Shown: positions 42,975 to 51,786 of the stretch, piece by piece
Layout: every line of letters begins with the position of its first letter
How positions within the stretch are numbered: position 1 is the first letter of the stretch
Source of the DNA: G020353115 sp964389685
Lineage (GTDB): Bacteria > Bacteroidota > Bacteroidia > Bacteroidales > VadinHA17
Reading direction: 5' to 3'
NCBI GenBank assembly: GCA_964389685.1
Contig: CAYMFM010000011.1
Span: 14,327-78,326, forward strand
DNA length: 64,000 bases
The notes under the pieces: model-generated
Database searches by the model: none
Told to the model about the DNA's origin: nothing
Seen by the model: only the letters and a program-made list of their open reading frames with translations
Translations under genes and position numbers: made by a program

Positions 42975-44126
42975 TCAGAATGCAAGTTTGACCCATATAA
43001 TCCTGTGATCGGAAACAAAATATGTGGAATAGTCCTTTGCATCGTACAGGGTTTTCTGACGGGTAATACTCAAGACATCATCGTTTGAAACCTCCCCTAC
43101 TCTTTCAAGAAGATCCAGGTAAGTTTTCAGGGCTTTATTCCTTTCGCCGTTTAAATAATCGGCCGTCTTTTTCATAAAGCCGCTTCTCAGGTCAAAGGCA
43201 AATATGCCGCAGTCCTCCAAAAATTCGCCTCCATCTGCCAGGTTGTCCGACAGATCGGGGGAAAGAAGAATTTGGTCGTAGAAATATCCGTTATTCCTGA
43301 ATCCCATATTCGTCCTAAGCTCATCATCACCTGCGGATCCCAAATAGGACAGATCCCGGAATACCTGGAAAACTGATCCGGAATCATGAAGAGCTGTGAT
43401 CCTTTCCTCTCCCAGGTAGTTATTCACACCACTGGTCCGCCGGTATCCCCAGTTGAAATCCCCAACAACAATCAGATTCGTGTTATTCTGAATGAACCAG
43501 TTTGCTAGTTCAATTATCTCCTGTCCCCTGTACGGATCATCCGGTTTCAGGTGAACGGATCCAAGGTGAAAGGTATGGGTTTGATTATTTGTGTTCAGGT
43601 TTACATCAAAGAGAGCAAGGTCTCTCCTTAGCCCTAAATCCTCATAGCCATTCCAAAAAACCTGACAAATGAAATCATTACAGATTTCCCGATAAGCTAC
43701 CAGGTTTATTTCTCTGCCATTTCCAACACCACTTGGCTGCGGTGGAATACATAGCGCCCATCCATCACCAAAGGCAATTCTAAGCTGTGCGACAATGGCT
43801 TTAAACTGTGGAATATTCATCTCCTCGACATCCTCCCCATCAAATAGTCCCAGTCCCACCTCCTGGAAAACCACGATATCGGCCTCATTCACAAGATCGA
43901 TCAATTCCAGATAATCTTTGAAACTTCGCTTCCGGTCTCCGAGATTTCGGATATTGAAACTGACAATAGTAATTTCACCCTGGATGGATTCATCCATATA
44001 CCTGGCCAATCTCCGGTCACCAGGGTTGACATCGCCTCTTGAAATAACCGGAAATTGTGGGAAGCATGTAATGGTAAGTAAAAATATTATAACCAGTAAA
44101 CTTAACTTTTTCATTTCATCTTTCAT
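42975..44126 (-). CDS. Secreted endonuclease/exonuclease/phosphatase-fold protein
   Basis: 383 residues from the ATG at 44126; a signal peptide follows (LSLLVIIFLLTITCFPQF). All EEP (DNase I-like) motifs are visible in order: VSFNIRNLG, IVVFQEVG with the metal-binding Glu, GSVHLKP, LIVVGDFNW and the final VSDHRIIWVKL with the catalytic Asp-His. Extracellular or periplasmic nuclease or phosphodiesterase is the likely activity. It overlaps the end of the 342-aa membrane-protein gene. Confidence 0.88.
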   Translation of the reverse strand: MKDEMKKLSLLVIIFLLTITCFPQFPVISRGDVNPGDRRLARYMDESIQGEITIVSFNIRNLGDRKRSFKDYLELIDLVNEADIVVFQEVGLGLFDGEDVEEMNIPQFKAIVAQLRIAFGDGWALCIPPQPSGVGNGREINLVAYREICNDFICQVFWNGYEDLGLRRDLALFDVNLNTNNQTHTFHLGSVHLKPDDPYRGQEIIELANWFIQNNTNLIVVGDFNWGYRRTSGVNNYLGEERITALHDSGSVFQVFRDLSYLGSAGDDELRTNMGFRNNGYFYDQILLSPDLSDNLADGGEFLEDCGIFAFDLRSGFMKKTADYLNGERNKALKTYLDLLERVGEVSNDDVLSITRQKTLYDAKDYSTYFVSDHRIIWVKLAF

Positions 44127-45144
44127 TTTTCTTTTTATCACTTTTCTTTTCGGGTAACCCTCCCGAATTACGGATCTTGATTGCCTTATTTAACAGATCA
44201 AACCAGAAATTAGCCCCTAAGCTGATCGCAAAAGCCGTAATTATAAATCCTACGAGTTTCTTCAACGTCCACGCAAATAGTTGTCCGGACTCCCTGGTTT
44301 CTTCTATTTCCTTTCTTGCTTCTTTCCAGCTCATCCCCATTATTTTGTTTGTTGCAGAAAGCTGTTCATCAAGCAGGTTGTGGATATTATCATTGAGTTC
44401 TTCAATTCTTTCAACGGCCGGGTCGATCTCCTCATCATGGGCGATTTCCAGTTCTCCTTCCACTTCTTCCCAATCCGACTCACGATACATTTCCTGGATT
44501 ACCAGATAATCCGAAGACTGTAATTGTGCGGATTGTTTGATGCTCAGTTCCACCAGGCTTTTTCTTGCTTTTGAATCCGTTGATAGCTTATTTATTATAC
44601 TGAGTGTATCGGCATTAAATATTCCAGCAATAATAAAACCTATAACAAGTAGAGCGATTTGAGTGTTTCTTTTATACCAGCCACTGGCACGGCATTGTAC
44701 CTCCTCAAACCAGTCCTCAATCTTCCCCCTGAATGCAGTAATATCTCCGGCTGTCTCTATCCAGAAAGACTGCAGGATTTCCTTTGTAGGACCCAGTGGC
44801 AATTTTTCCAGGCCACCGGTAATATCTTCCTGTTGGGGAAATTTCCCTTTTTCGGAAAACGATTCCAGAAGAATTTTTGAAAATTTGGATTCCGATAGAT
44901 ACGAGGGATATCTCTTCTTTTTATCTTTTCGAAGTTTTCTGAACATGGGATGCTCGATGAATTTGTAAAACAGCACCTCATTTTTCTCATCGTTCAGCAG
45001 GTTAACAAGGCTCTTTTTCAGATTCCTTCCGCGGAGAGAAAGCAGGCCAGAGATCAGTTCATTTACGGTTGTACCCAAAAGACTCAGTAACAGGTAAATA
45101 AATACTAAACCAATGACGATTTCAAGAATTTCTGATGCGAACAT
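44116..45144 (-). CDS. Membrane protein with large cytoplasmic helical domain, unknown
   Basis: 342 residues. An N-terminal membrane segment (ILEIVIGLVFIYLLLSLLGTTVNELISGLLSLRGRNLKKSL) is a pattern I have seen in otherwise uncharacterised bacterial proteins. Two more segments lie near residues 165-185 (ALLVIGFIIAGIFNADTLSII) and 293-315 (LVGFIITAFAISLGANFWFDLL). Between them are Glu-rich helices (WEEVEGELEIAHDEEIDPAVERIEELND). It is the first gene of the minus-strand cluster and overlaps the EEP nuclease gene by 11 bases. Confidence 0.7.
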   Translation of the reverse strand: MFASEILEIVIGLVFIYLLLSLLGTTVNELISGLLSLRGRNLKKSLVNLLNDEKNEVLFYKFIEHPMFRKLRKDKKKRYPSYLSESKFSKILLESFSEKGKFPQQEDITGGLEKLPLGPTKEILQSFWIETAGDITAFRGKIEDWFEEVQCRASGWYKRNTQIALLVIGFIIAGIFNADTLSIINKLSTDSKARKSLVELSIKQSAQLQSSDYLVIQEMYRESDWEEVEGELEIAHDEEIDPAVERIEELNDNIHNLLDEQLSATNKIMGMSWKEARKEIEETRESGQLFAWTLKKLVGFIITAFAISLGANFWFDLLNKAIKIRNSGGLPEKKSDKKKNER

Positions 45145-45507
45145 GGCATTTGAATTTTAGTGGATAAATTTTAAATGAAGTTCAGATTTACAATAGGCTA
45201 AAAGTTTATTCCAGAAACACGTATTTCACTGCCTGTTACCTAAGACTTTTTGACAAACGAATGTCAATTTAGAATGATTTTAAGGATTGATTAAATCCGA
45301 TCAGAATCTAATCCCGGCTCCTTATTGTTTTAGGATGAATCGGGTTGAATTCAAATAAATAATAAACACTTATAACAGATATGCAGTACGGACCGTGATC
45401 AGGGATTTGTAGACTAGCTGGACTTGTCAGAAAGAATTTTCATTATTCAAGTACTGGAAATACCTCTCTGAATAAACGAGAAATTCTTGACCTAATAAGA
45501 AACCTAA
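45145..45507. other. Intergenic region
   Basis: No gene, palindrome or recognisable promoter stands out on either strand. Confidence 0.5.
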
Positions 45508-45675
45508 ATGGAAAAAGTAACAGAAAAACATTCATTGACCCTGGTCACGAAGAACTTTATTATTCATGACAGCATTAACCTAGATCATAAAAGGAATTAT
45601 TCTTCTTTGAAAATGAATGCAACAATTGGATTTATTTTGGATCTGGATCAATTTCTAAAATATTTCAACAGATAA
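45508..45675 (+). CDS. Possible 55-residue protein
   Basis: ATG at 45508 and stop at 45673. The sequence (EKVTEKHSLTLVTKNFIIHD ... FILDLDQFLKYFNR) has no recognised relatives. It is convergent with the proline-rich peptide gene. May be chance. Confidence 0.25.
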   Translation: MEKVTEKHSLTLVTKNFIIHDSINLDHKRNYSSLKMNATIGFILDLDQFLKYFNR

Positions 45676-45703
45676 CTGAAGCGATCGATTTGTTTCAAAT
45701 CTT

Positions 45704-45743
45704 AAAAACTAAACCTACCAGCAACTGATTCTGCTAGTAGGTT
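45704..45743 (-). terminator. Rho-independent terminator of the proline-rich peptide gene
   Basis: On the minus strand AACCTACTAGCA and TGCTGGTAGGTT form a 12-position stem with one mismatch (G-T or A-C type) and an eight-base loop, followed by TAGTTTTT. It begins 19 bases past the peptide stop, marking the gene as a monocistronic transcript. Confidence 0.7.
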
Positions 45744-45761
45744 CAGTAAAACTCAGACCTA

Positions 45762-45920
45762 TTAAGTTATTGGTTCCTCGTATTCTTCCTCACCATGAGG
45801 AGGCGGTGGTGGTGGAGGGGGGTCATCCCCACCTCTGATTTTACCTAACTCATTAAGATCTAAGGTGAAAGAATGAAATTTCTCACAGAATTCATCCGGA
45901 GTTGAAATTAACGTTTCCAT
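45762..45920 (-). CDS. 52-residue peptide with double-glycine-like leader and polyproline core
   Basis: ATG at 45918-45920, TAA at 45762. The N-terminal 31 residues resemble a double-glycine leader: FHSFTLDLNELGKIRGG, with hydrophobic residues at the usual -4, -7 and -12 type positions and Gly30-Gly31 at the end. The remainder starts DD, has eight consecutive prolines (34-41), then HGEEEYEEPIT. Prolines use all four codons (CCC CCT CCA CCG), so this is selected protein sequence rather than a nucleotide repeat. It has its own terminator and, 71 bases upstream, the 31-bp bipartite motif. No C39 peptidase/ABC exporter or lanthipeptide enzyme is in the window, so calling it a RiPP precursor is inference. 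Confidence 0.65.
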   Translation of the reverse strand: METLISTPDEFCEKFHSFTLDLNELGKIRGGDDPPPPPPPPHGEEEYEEPIT

Positions 45921-45990
45921 GATTGCACTGGTTTAATATTTTCCTACTCTGTTTAAGCTTTTCGGAATCCGCTGAAAAACACTTTGTTAG

Positions 45991-46021
45991 TATATTCCTG
46001 ATTCAATAAGAAATAGCCCTT
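45991..46021 (-). promoter_or_regulatory. Bipartite motif, site a (upstream of the peptide gene)
   Basis: Minus strand AAGGGCTATTT - 12 bases - GGAATATA. Identical half-sites and spacing occur at 51230-51260 and 52447-52477. The spacing suits -35/-10 promoter elements; the peptide start is 71 bases downstream of the second half-site. Confidence 0.75.
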
Positions 46022-46186
46022 TACCTGCCTTCGAGATGAACGTTTGTAATAGTATTCTTTAATCCTGGTGCTTTTCATTGGCCGTTTCAGGTATTGTCAA
46101 TACTCGAAGTGTTCAGTATTTTGTACCTTTATACTAAACATTTGAGTTTTTACTTACAGACAGCTGGTAACCAATTTCTATTGCAG

Positions 46187-49100
46187 ATGAGAATCATTAA
46201 AATTATTTTGATGCTCACCATCTGCTTCCATTATAATCTGGGAGTTATTTCCTATTCACAAGAATCTGGGATTGCAAATCCGGATTCTTCCCAATCAGAT
46301 AGATATTACCAGCTCGGTGAATCATCCATTATGAAAGCGGAATACGATAGTGCAATCTGTTATTTTGAGGAAGCAGGAGCGATTTTTAGAAGTGCAAACG
46401 ATTGGGATGGTTACACGATGTGTTTACTTAAAACCAGTGAAGTGTATTTAATTAAAAGGGAATTCCAGACCTGCGAAGTATTCATAAAAGTAGCAGAAGA
46501 TGTAATTGAAACACATTCAACAAATGATTTCAGGACATCTGTTGAGCTCTTAAAAAACAAGGGCAAGTTTCTGTTATATAAAAATGATTATCATGAATCA
46601 ATACAAGAACTCGATAAAGCTATTGAATTAGCGTCCGAACATTCAGAAATACAGGATATTTCATTAATCCCCGTCTTTAACATAATTGGGATTAATTATG
46701 CTTATTTACGCAATTTTGAAAAAGCCATTGAAAATTACAAGAAAGCTTTAGAGATTGGTATATACAATAACCTTAAAAATGATAAAGAAATAGCCAAAGT
46801 ATACAATAACTTAGGTATTGCTCACAAGCAACTTGGTGATTTTAATAGTGCATTACATTTTTATCTTAGGAACTTAGCAATTTGTGAATTACTGCTTTCG
46901 AAGGATAATCCTGAGCTGGCAAAATCATACATCAACATTGGAGTGTTATATAAAAATCTGGGGAGATATGAAGAAGCAATGAAGTATTACAACCTGGCTG
47001 AAGATATATTGAACAAGATCTTCAATGAGGACTATGTTCTTCTTGGAAGTGTTTATTCAAAAAAAGCCGCGCTATACAAGAATAACGGAGAATATGAAAA
47101 AGCTCTTTTATTTTTTAACAGAGCTCTAAATATATATAAGGGAGACTTGAAGGTAAATTATTGGAGATTAATTACTGATTCCCATAATATAGGATTGGTT
47201 TATTACCTAATTGGTGAATATGAAAAGGCCATTGAACAGCTTGATCAGGTTATTCGGATTGCAACGAAATTTCAATATCCGTATTTGTCAAATACGTATT
47301 CTCTTTATGCGAAATGTTTTGAGAGTCTCAATGAATATCAAAAAGCAGAGCAATATTACCGGTTAGCCATCGAAAAAAGGAAGGAGAATTATGGTGCTAA
47401 TCATCCGGAATTGGCAAATCATTACTTGGATCTTGGCAAGCTCTATATTCTGCTTGACAGAGATCAGCAAGGGCTGGAACTTTATGAAAAAGCACTGGAT
47501 ATCTATTTAAGTAACTACGGATTAAGGCATCCATATACGGCAAATGCTTTTGCCTCGATCGGAGATTGCTACTTAAAATGGGACAAGACTTTTGAAGCTC
47601 TGGAATATTATCAGAAGGCACTGATCTCAGTTACAGAAGATTTCAATGATCCGGATATTGGTTCAAACCCGGAATCCATAAAGTGCCTTTCAGAGATACA
47701 GCTCCTGAAGATATTAAAGAAAAAAGCAGTTGCCCTTAATCAAATTACTGTGGAGAATTGTGGTGATGAAGACCTTTATGAATTCTCCAGGTTGTGTTTT
47801 TCAACCTATGAAAACATAATCCACCTAATTGAATATCTGAGAACTCAATATAATACCAGGGATAGCAAACTGTTCCTTTCCAAAGTAGAGAACTCAACAA
47901 TAATTGAAGCCATAGAATCGGCTTTCAGGTTGTATCAATTGACCGGAGAAGATTATTATAAAGAAAAATGTTTTGAATACACAGAAAAGAATAAGGTGTC
48001 CAGTCTTCTTTCGAATTTAAGAAACATGGAAGCGTTGAGATTCAGTAAAGTCCCTGATTCATTACAAATCCTGGAAAGAGCACTCTGTAAAGATATTTTC
48101 TTTTATAAAAACCAAATTCTATTGGAAAAAGAAAAAGATGAGCCTGATCACAATCTAATTGAAGCCTGGGATAATAACCTGTTCGGATTGTATCATGAAA
48201 GGGATGAAATTCGAACTACTTTGAAATCAAAATATCCTGAATACTATAATCTATTGTTTAATCATTCTGTGATAGATATAGCAACCTTGCAATCAAAACT
48301 CAAAAAACACGATGTGCTGATTGAATATAGCATTTCAAAGAATTCGCTCATTTCGTCACTGATTACCAAAGAGAATAATGAAATCACAATTAATCAACTT
48401 GATAGCCTTTTTTGGGAAGATTTAGGTTTGGTATATAATTTCATAAGTACAAGTAGATATGGAGGGATTTCATTAGAAGAGTACCGGCTGTTCCAGCACT
48501 CATCTTTCAATCTGTATAAAGTACTTCTAAGTCCTTATGAATCGATTATAACAGAGAAGAATATCATTATTGTTCCCGATGGAGAATTGGCATTCCTCCC
48601 ATTTGAGGTTTTACTGACCGAACCTTCGGATGATTCCAATTTTCAGTATAAGGATCTTCCATATCTTATCAAGAATCACTGTGTAAACTATGCATATTCA
48701 GCTACTTTACTCTTTGAAGAATTTGGTAACAGAAACCATTCTAATAGAGAAATACTGGCATTTGCTCCTTCTTATGAAAATGGCACCGAAAGAAATGCAT
48801 ACGGTGAGCTAACATCAGGTGTTGAAAATATTCGTGAGGTTCTATCGCCAATTGTTATGAATAAGCAAGAAGTAGAGAATATCTCAAAGTTTACGAAAAG
48901 CAAGTTATTCCTGGACGATATGGCTACGAAAGCCAATTTCAACTCTTCTTATCAGGATGGTTATATCCTTCATTTTGCCTTACATACAATTATAGACGCA
49001 GAGAATCCATTAAACTCACAAATGGTTTTTGCACAGGATAAGACAAGGAACGATGATGGAATACTAAAGACTTATGAGCTCTTTAATTTAAGTGCCAATG

Positions 49101-49507
49101 CTGAAATGGCCGTATTAAGTGCCTGTAAGACCGGTTTTGGTAAGGTTCAAAAGGGTGAGGGCATTATGAGCCTGGCCCAGGGATTTAAATATGCAGGAGT
49201 TCCAAGTGTCGTCATGACTTTGTGGTCTGTCGGGGATGCTTCGAGTGCTTATTTGATGACTGACTTTTACAAAAGCCTTTCAAAAGGTAAGGGCAAGGAT
49301 AAATCGCTTCGACTTGCTAAGCTAAACTACCTGAATCAATCCTCACAAATTAAGTCTCATCCTTACTATTGGGCCGGTTATATTTGTGTTGGCAATGCCA
49401 ATCCAATTCTTAAGAATCAAAGAGGATTATACTATTTTGGAAGTGTTGTTTTGTTGCTTATTATCGTATTTACAGGAATCTTTAAGATACGGAAGAAATT
49501 CGTATGA
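46187..49507 (+). CDS. Exported TPR-CHAT caspase-like protease
   Basis: 1106 residues from the ATG at 46187; 31 further codons are open upstream, but this start gives a good signal peptide (IIKIILMLTICFHYNLGVISYSQ). About ten TPR units follow (for example YNNLGIAHKQLGDFNSALHFYLRNLAI, NIGVLYKNLGRYEEAMKYYNLAEDIL). The C-terminal CHAT domain has the catalytic histidine in ILHFALHT (His933) and cysteine in MAVLSACKTGFG (Cys980), with GEGIMSLAQGFKYAGVPSVVMTLWSVGD typical of CHAT. A membrane segment ends the protein (FGSVVLLLIIVFTGIF). The mature protein therefore faces the periplasm. It is divergent from the peptide gene and convergent with the anti-sigma/sigma pair. Confidence 0.93.
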   Translation: MRIIKIILMLTICFHYNLGVISYSQESGIANPDSSQSDRYYQLGESSIMKAEYDSAICYFEEAGAIFRSANDWDGYTMCLLKTSEVYLIKREFQTCEVFIKVAEDVIETHSTNDFRTSVELLKNKGKFLLYKNDYHESIQELDKAIELASEHSEIQDISLIPVFNIIGINYAYLRNFEKAIENYKKALEIGIYNNLKNDKEIAKVYNNLGIAHKQLGDFNSALHFYLRNLAICELLLSKDNPELAKSYINIGVLYKNLGRYEEAMKYYNLAEDILNKIFNEDYVLLGSVYSKKAALYKNNGEYEKALLFFNRALNIYKGDLKVNYWRLITDSHNIGLVYYLIGEYEKAIEQLDQVIRIATKFQYPYLSNTYSLYAKCFESLNEYQKAEQYYRLAIEKRKENYGANHPELANHYLDLGKLYILLDRDQQGLELYEKALDIYLSNYGLRHPYTANAFASIGDCYLKWDKTFEALEYYQKALISVTEDFNDPDIGSNPESIKCLSEIQLLKILKKKAVALNQITVENCGDEDLYEFSRLCFSTYENIIHLIEYLRTQYNTRDSKLFLSKVENSTIIEAIESAFRLYQLTGEDYYKEKCFEYTEKNKVSSLLSNLRNMEALRFSKVPDSLQILERALCKDIFFYKNQILLEKEKDEPDHNLIEAWDNNLFGLYHERDEIRTTLKSKYPEYYNLLFNHSVIDIATLQSKLKKHDVLIEYSISKNSLISSLITKENNEITINQLDSLFWEDLGLVYNFISTSRYGGISLEEYRLFQHSSFNLYKVLLSPYESIITEKNIIIVPDGELAFLPFEVLLTEPSDDSNFQYKDLPYLIKNHCVNYAYSATLLFEEFGNRNHSNREILAFAPSYENGTERNAYGELTSGVENIREVLSPIVMNKQEVENISKFTKSKLFLDDMATKANFNSSYQDGYILHFALHTIIDAENPLNSQMVFAQDKTRNDDGILKTYELFNLSANAEMAVLSACKTGFGKVQKGEGIMSLAQGFKYAGVPSVVMTLWSVGDASSAYLMTDFYKSLSKGKGKDKSLRLAKLNYLNQSSQIKSHPYYWAGYICVGNANPILKNQRGLYYFGSVVLLLIIVFTGIFKIRKKFV

Positions 49508-49609
49508 CATCTGGAGCCTGGTGAGGATTAATTCAAGCAAAGTCATCCAAGTGAAATAGCCACCTTCTTATTTTGTGTTCATTTATTTTGCCGGTGTTCG
49601 GATTAATCA

Positions 49610-50455
49610 TCAGTGGGCTAATTTTTTTAAAATTTTCTTTGACGGTTTATTATAGATGCTATTACTATTAATAATTTTCCTGAAACAGGATTGTGCCATA
49701 TCATTCTCATTTAACTTCATATAGCACAATCCCAGATACCAGTTGCAACCATTTATTAATTCATTTGGTTCATGATCAAGAATTGATCTGAATGACAAAA
49801 TAGCATCTGAGTACCTCTTCTTCTCCATATGTATGATACCGGAATAAAACCTGGCAGGAAGGTAATTTTTATCATCTTCGGAAATTTGATCAAATACTGT
49901 TAAAGCTTCCTCATACTCCTGTGCAACGTAATTCCGTAAAGCCCGTATAAATGAATCTTCTTTATCGACAGTAATGATCCGGGTATATATATCTTCCGTA
50001 TAGGGCATATAATATTTGTTAAACAGCTTCTCATTATCAACATGTAAAACTTTAAAATGAGATACCAAAACAGTGGTGGTAATAAACATAACTATGACAG
50101 CCGCTGCAAGAAGCCAGAAGTGAGGATGCTTCTTATATGGGGATTTGGATTCATAAAGTTCATGAGCAATTTCAAGTTTATTCCTTAATGATTCTATCTT
50201 TTCCTCATCAATTTCCCCATTGTAATCTTCGAGATTGTTTATAATCTCATCCAGCTTTTCTCTTTCTCCAACGGTTCTTTCTTTTCCGGGAGCAGATTTT
50301 TCATATTCCCGCTTAACAAACTCCGATAATTTTCGGTATTTGTTTACCCTCTTGGCTAGTTCCGGATTAGTCAATAACTTATTTTCAAATTCTGATAATT
50401 CATTACCTGCTAATTCACCATCCAGGTATTTGTCTATTTTGTTAGAATATTTCAT
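49610..50455 (-). CDS. Anti-sigma factor with periplasmic TPR domain
   Basis: 281 residues. The N-terminal IDKYLDGELAGNELSEFENKLLTNPELAKRVNKY is typical of cytoplasmic anti-sigma domains; a charged helical region follows, then one membrane segment near residues 112-130 (FWLLAAAVIVMFITTTVLV). The periplasmic part has two or three TPR-like helical hairpins (ALRNYVAQEYEEALTVFDQISEDDKNYLPARFYSGIIHMEKKRYSDAILSFRSIL ... CNWYLGLCYMKLNENDMAQSCFRKII). It overlaps the sigma gene by 14 bases, as a regulator pair. The outward TPR could meet the TPR-CHAT protease. Confidence 0.85.
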   Translation of the reverse strand: MKYSNKIDKYLDGELAGNELSEFENKLLTNPELAKRVNKYRKLSEFVKREYEKSAPGKERTVGEREKLDEIINNLEDYNGEIDEEKIESLRNKLEIAHELYESKSPYKKHPHFWLLAAAVIVMFITTTVLVSHFKVLHVDNEKLFNKYYMPYTEDIYTRIITVDKEDSFIRALRNYVAQEYEEALTVFDQISEDDKNYLPARFYSGIIHMEKKRYSDAILSFRSILDHEPNELINGCNWYLGLCYMKLNENDMAQSCFRKIINSNSIYNKPSKKILKKLAH

Positions 50456-51017
50456 CGGTTATTTCATTAAATCGTGGATCATTTTGAATCCGTTTATACA
50501 GGCTTTTTTTGCATCTGTATTTTCTATCCATGGTGTGTTGCTTACTATTATATCCCATTTCTTTCATTATCTCAGCTATGGAGGATCCAGAAAAGTGAAG
50601 CTTCAGAATTTTTTGACAGGCCTTACTCAATTTATTAAAATGATATTCAAATAGATCATGCTTCTTAAGCTCTAATTCCATATTTATTTCAGAATCCTTT
50701 AAATATTCATCCAATAAATCTGAGTCCACAATAATTTTTTTGTTATCTCTAAGATACTTCAACCACATTTTCTCACATACTGCATAAAGAAAGGTGGTAA
50801 ACATGCATTCGAGCTTTAAGCCATCGGTTATTACCTTTCTGTATATAACGATAAGGGCTTCATGGAAAATATCCTTTGCATCCTCCCGGCAACCGTGATT
50901 CCTTAGAATGTGACTTTCAATTATAAGGAAACTCCTCTTATATATATAATTAATTACTCCCTGATCCTGATTCTTTAAACCATCTAGAATTTCTGTATTG
51001 GACAAAGGATCCATCAA
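50442..51017 (-). CDS. RNA polymerase sigma factor (sigma-70 family, ECF-like)
   Basis: 191 residues. Region 2 is seen at residues about 25-95 (YKRSFLIIESHILRNHGCREDAKDIFHEALIVIYRKVI ... CMFTTFLYAVCEKMWLKYLRDNKK) and region 4 at 130-190 (FEYHFNKLSKACQKILKLHFSGSSIAEIMKEMGYNSKQHTMDRKYRCKKSLYKRI). It is distinct from the SusCD-type ECF factor at 22834. The adjoining anti-sigma gene overlaps it by 14 bases. The three copies of the 31-bp motif nearby are the obvious candidate target. Confidence 0.88.
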   Translation of the reverse strand: MMDPLSNTEILDGLKNQDQGVINYIYKRSFLIIESHILRNHGCREDAKDIFHEALIVIYRKVITDGLKLECMFTTFLYAVCEKMWLKYLRDNKKIIVDSDLLDEYLKDSEINMELELKKHDLFEYHFNKLSKACQKILKLHFSGSSIAEIMKEMGYNSKQHTMDRKYRCKKSLYKRIQNDPRFNEITDEIF

Positions 51018-51229
51018 GATATGTTAAAATGAAAAGCTGATACAGGTACTTCCAACAATTATAAAGATAAGAGTAATAAGAAAATATTCATAAATGAATA
51101 GGAAAGATTGGGTTATTCGGGATCTGCTACCATATATAATATACCAGGTCATTTATTTTCAATATTACCTTAAAGGTTTTGAATTACTAATATCAAATGG
51201 TTTCAGGATCCCCAAAAACATGATTTTTT
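51018..51229. other. Short AT-rich gap upstream of the sigma factor gene
   Basis: Contains the sigma gene's own upstream region. The bipartite motif on the minus strand is absent here, so the sigma gene does not appear to use it itself. Confidence 0.4.
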
Positions 51230-51260
51230 AAGGGCTATTTATTTGCCATTTTGGAATATA
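51230..51260 (+). promoter_or_regulatory. Bipartite motif, site b (upstream of the response regulator)
   Basis: AAGGGCTATTT at 51230-51240, 12 bases, GGAATATA at 51253-51260. The next gene start is 108 bases downstream. Confidence 0.75.
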
Positions 51261-51368
51261 TATTATTAGATGCTTATTCATTGAACCACATGGTTGTACT
51301 ATTAAAGATTGATTAATAATACTTCGAATACGAAAAAAGTTAATTATGAATCTAATACGAAACAAGTT

Positions 51369-51761
51369 ATGGCAAAAATCCTTGTAGTTGATGACGATAA
51401 GATGCAATGTACCCTGGTTAAGTGGATATTGCAGAAAGAAGGTCACATAGTTTATACTGCTACTTGTGGAAATGAAGGATTCCAAATAGCAGATTCTAAA
51501 AAAATTGATTTGGTTTTTACAGATATTGCAATGCCTGAAATGGACGGGATTGAACTTATCAGGAAATTACTATCGACAAATAAGGATTTACCTGTTGTTG
51601 TAATTTCCGGTAATGATCTGGGAAAGACATATTTCCCCAATGCTTATGAATTAGGTGTTAAGGCTTGCCTCGAAAAGCCAGTTAGCAAAAGAGATATTCT
51701 TGAGTTGGTTGAGCAATTGTTGTTTGCGGTAAAAAGGGAAACACTAAAATTCCGAATATGA
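51369..51761 (+). CDS. Single-domain response regulator (CheY-like)
   Basis: 130 residues from the ATG at 51369; the frame is open 20 codons further upstream, but MAKILVVDDDK is the standard start. Receiver-domain residues are the acidic pair in VVDDDK, the phospho-acceptor Asp in LVFTDIAMPEMDG, Ser/Thr in PVVVISGND and the Lys in CLEKPVS. There is no output domain, so it works by protein contact. Downstream is the GIY-YIG gene after a 25-base gap. No histidine kinase is in the window. Confidence 0.92.
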   Translation: MAKILVVDDDKMQCTLVKWILQKEGHIVYTATCGNEGFQIADSKKIDLVFTDIAMPEMDGIELIRKLLSTNKDLPVVVISGNDLGKTYFPNAYELGVKACLEKPVSKRDILELVEQLLFAVKRETLKFRI

Positions 51762-51786
51762 ATCACAACTCTTAAAACTCAATAAT

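Noticed and set aside
45762..45920. Lanthipeptide or graspetide precursor assignment for the proline-rich peptide
   Set aside because: The core has no Cys, Ser or a repeated graspetide motif, and no LanB/LanM or ATP-grasp enzyme is nearby, so no specific RiPP class can be named.
46187..51017. Type III-E CRISPR (Craspase) locus because of CHAT plus sigma factor
   Set aside because: No CRISPR repeats, Cas7-11 or other cas genes are present, and the CHAT protein is predicted to be exported.
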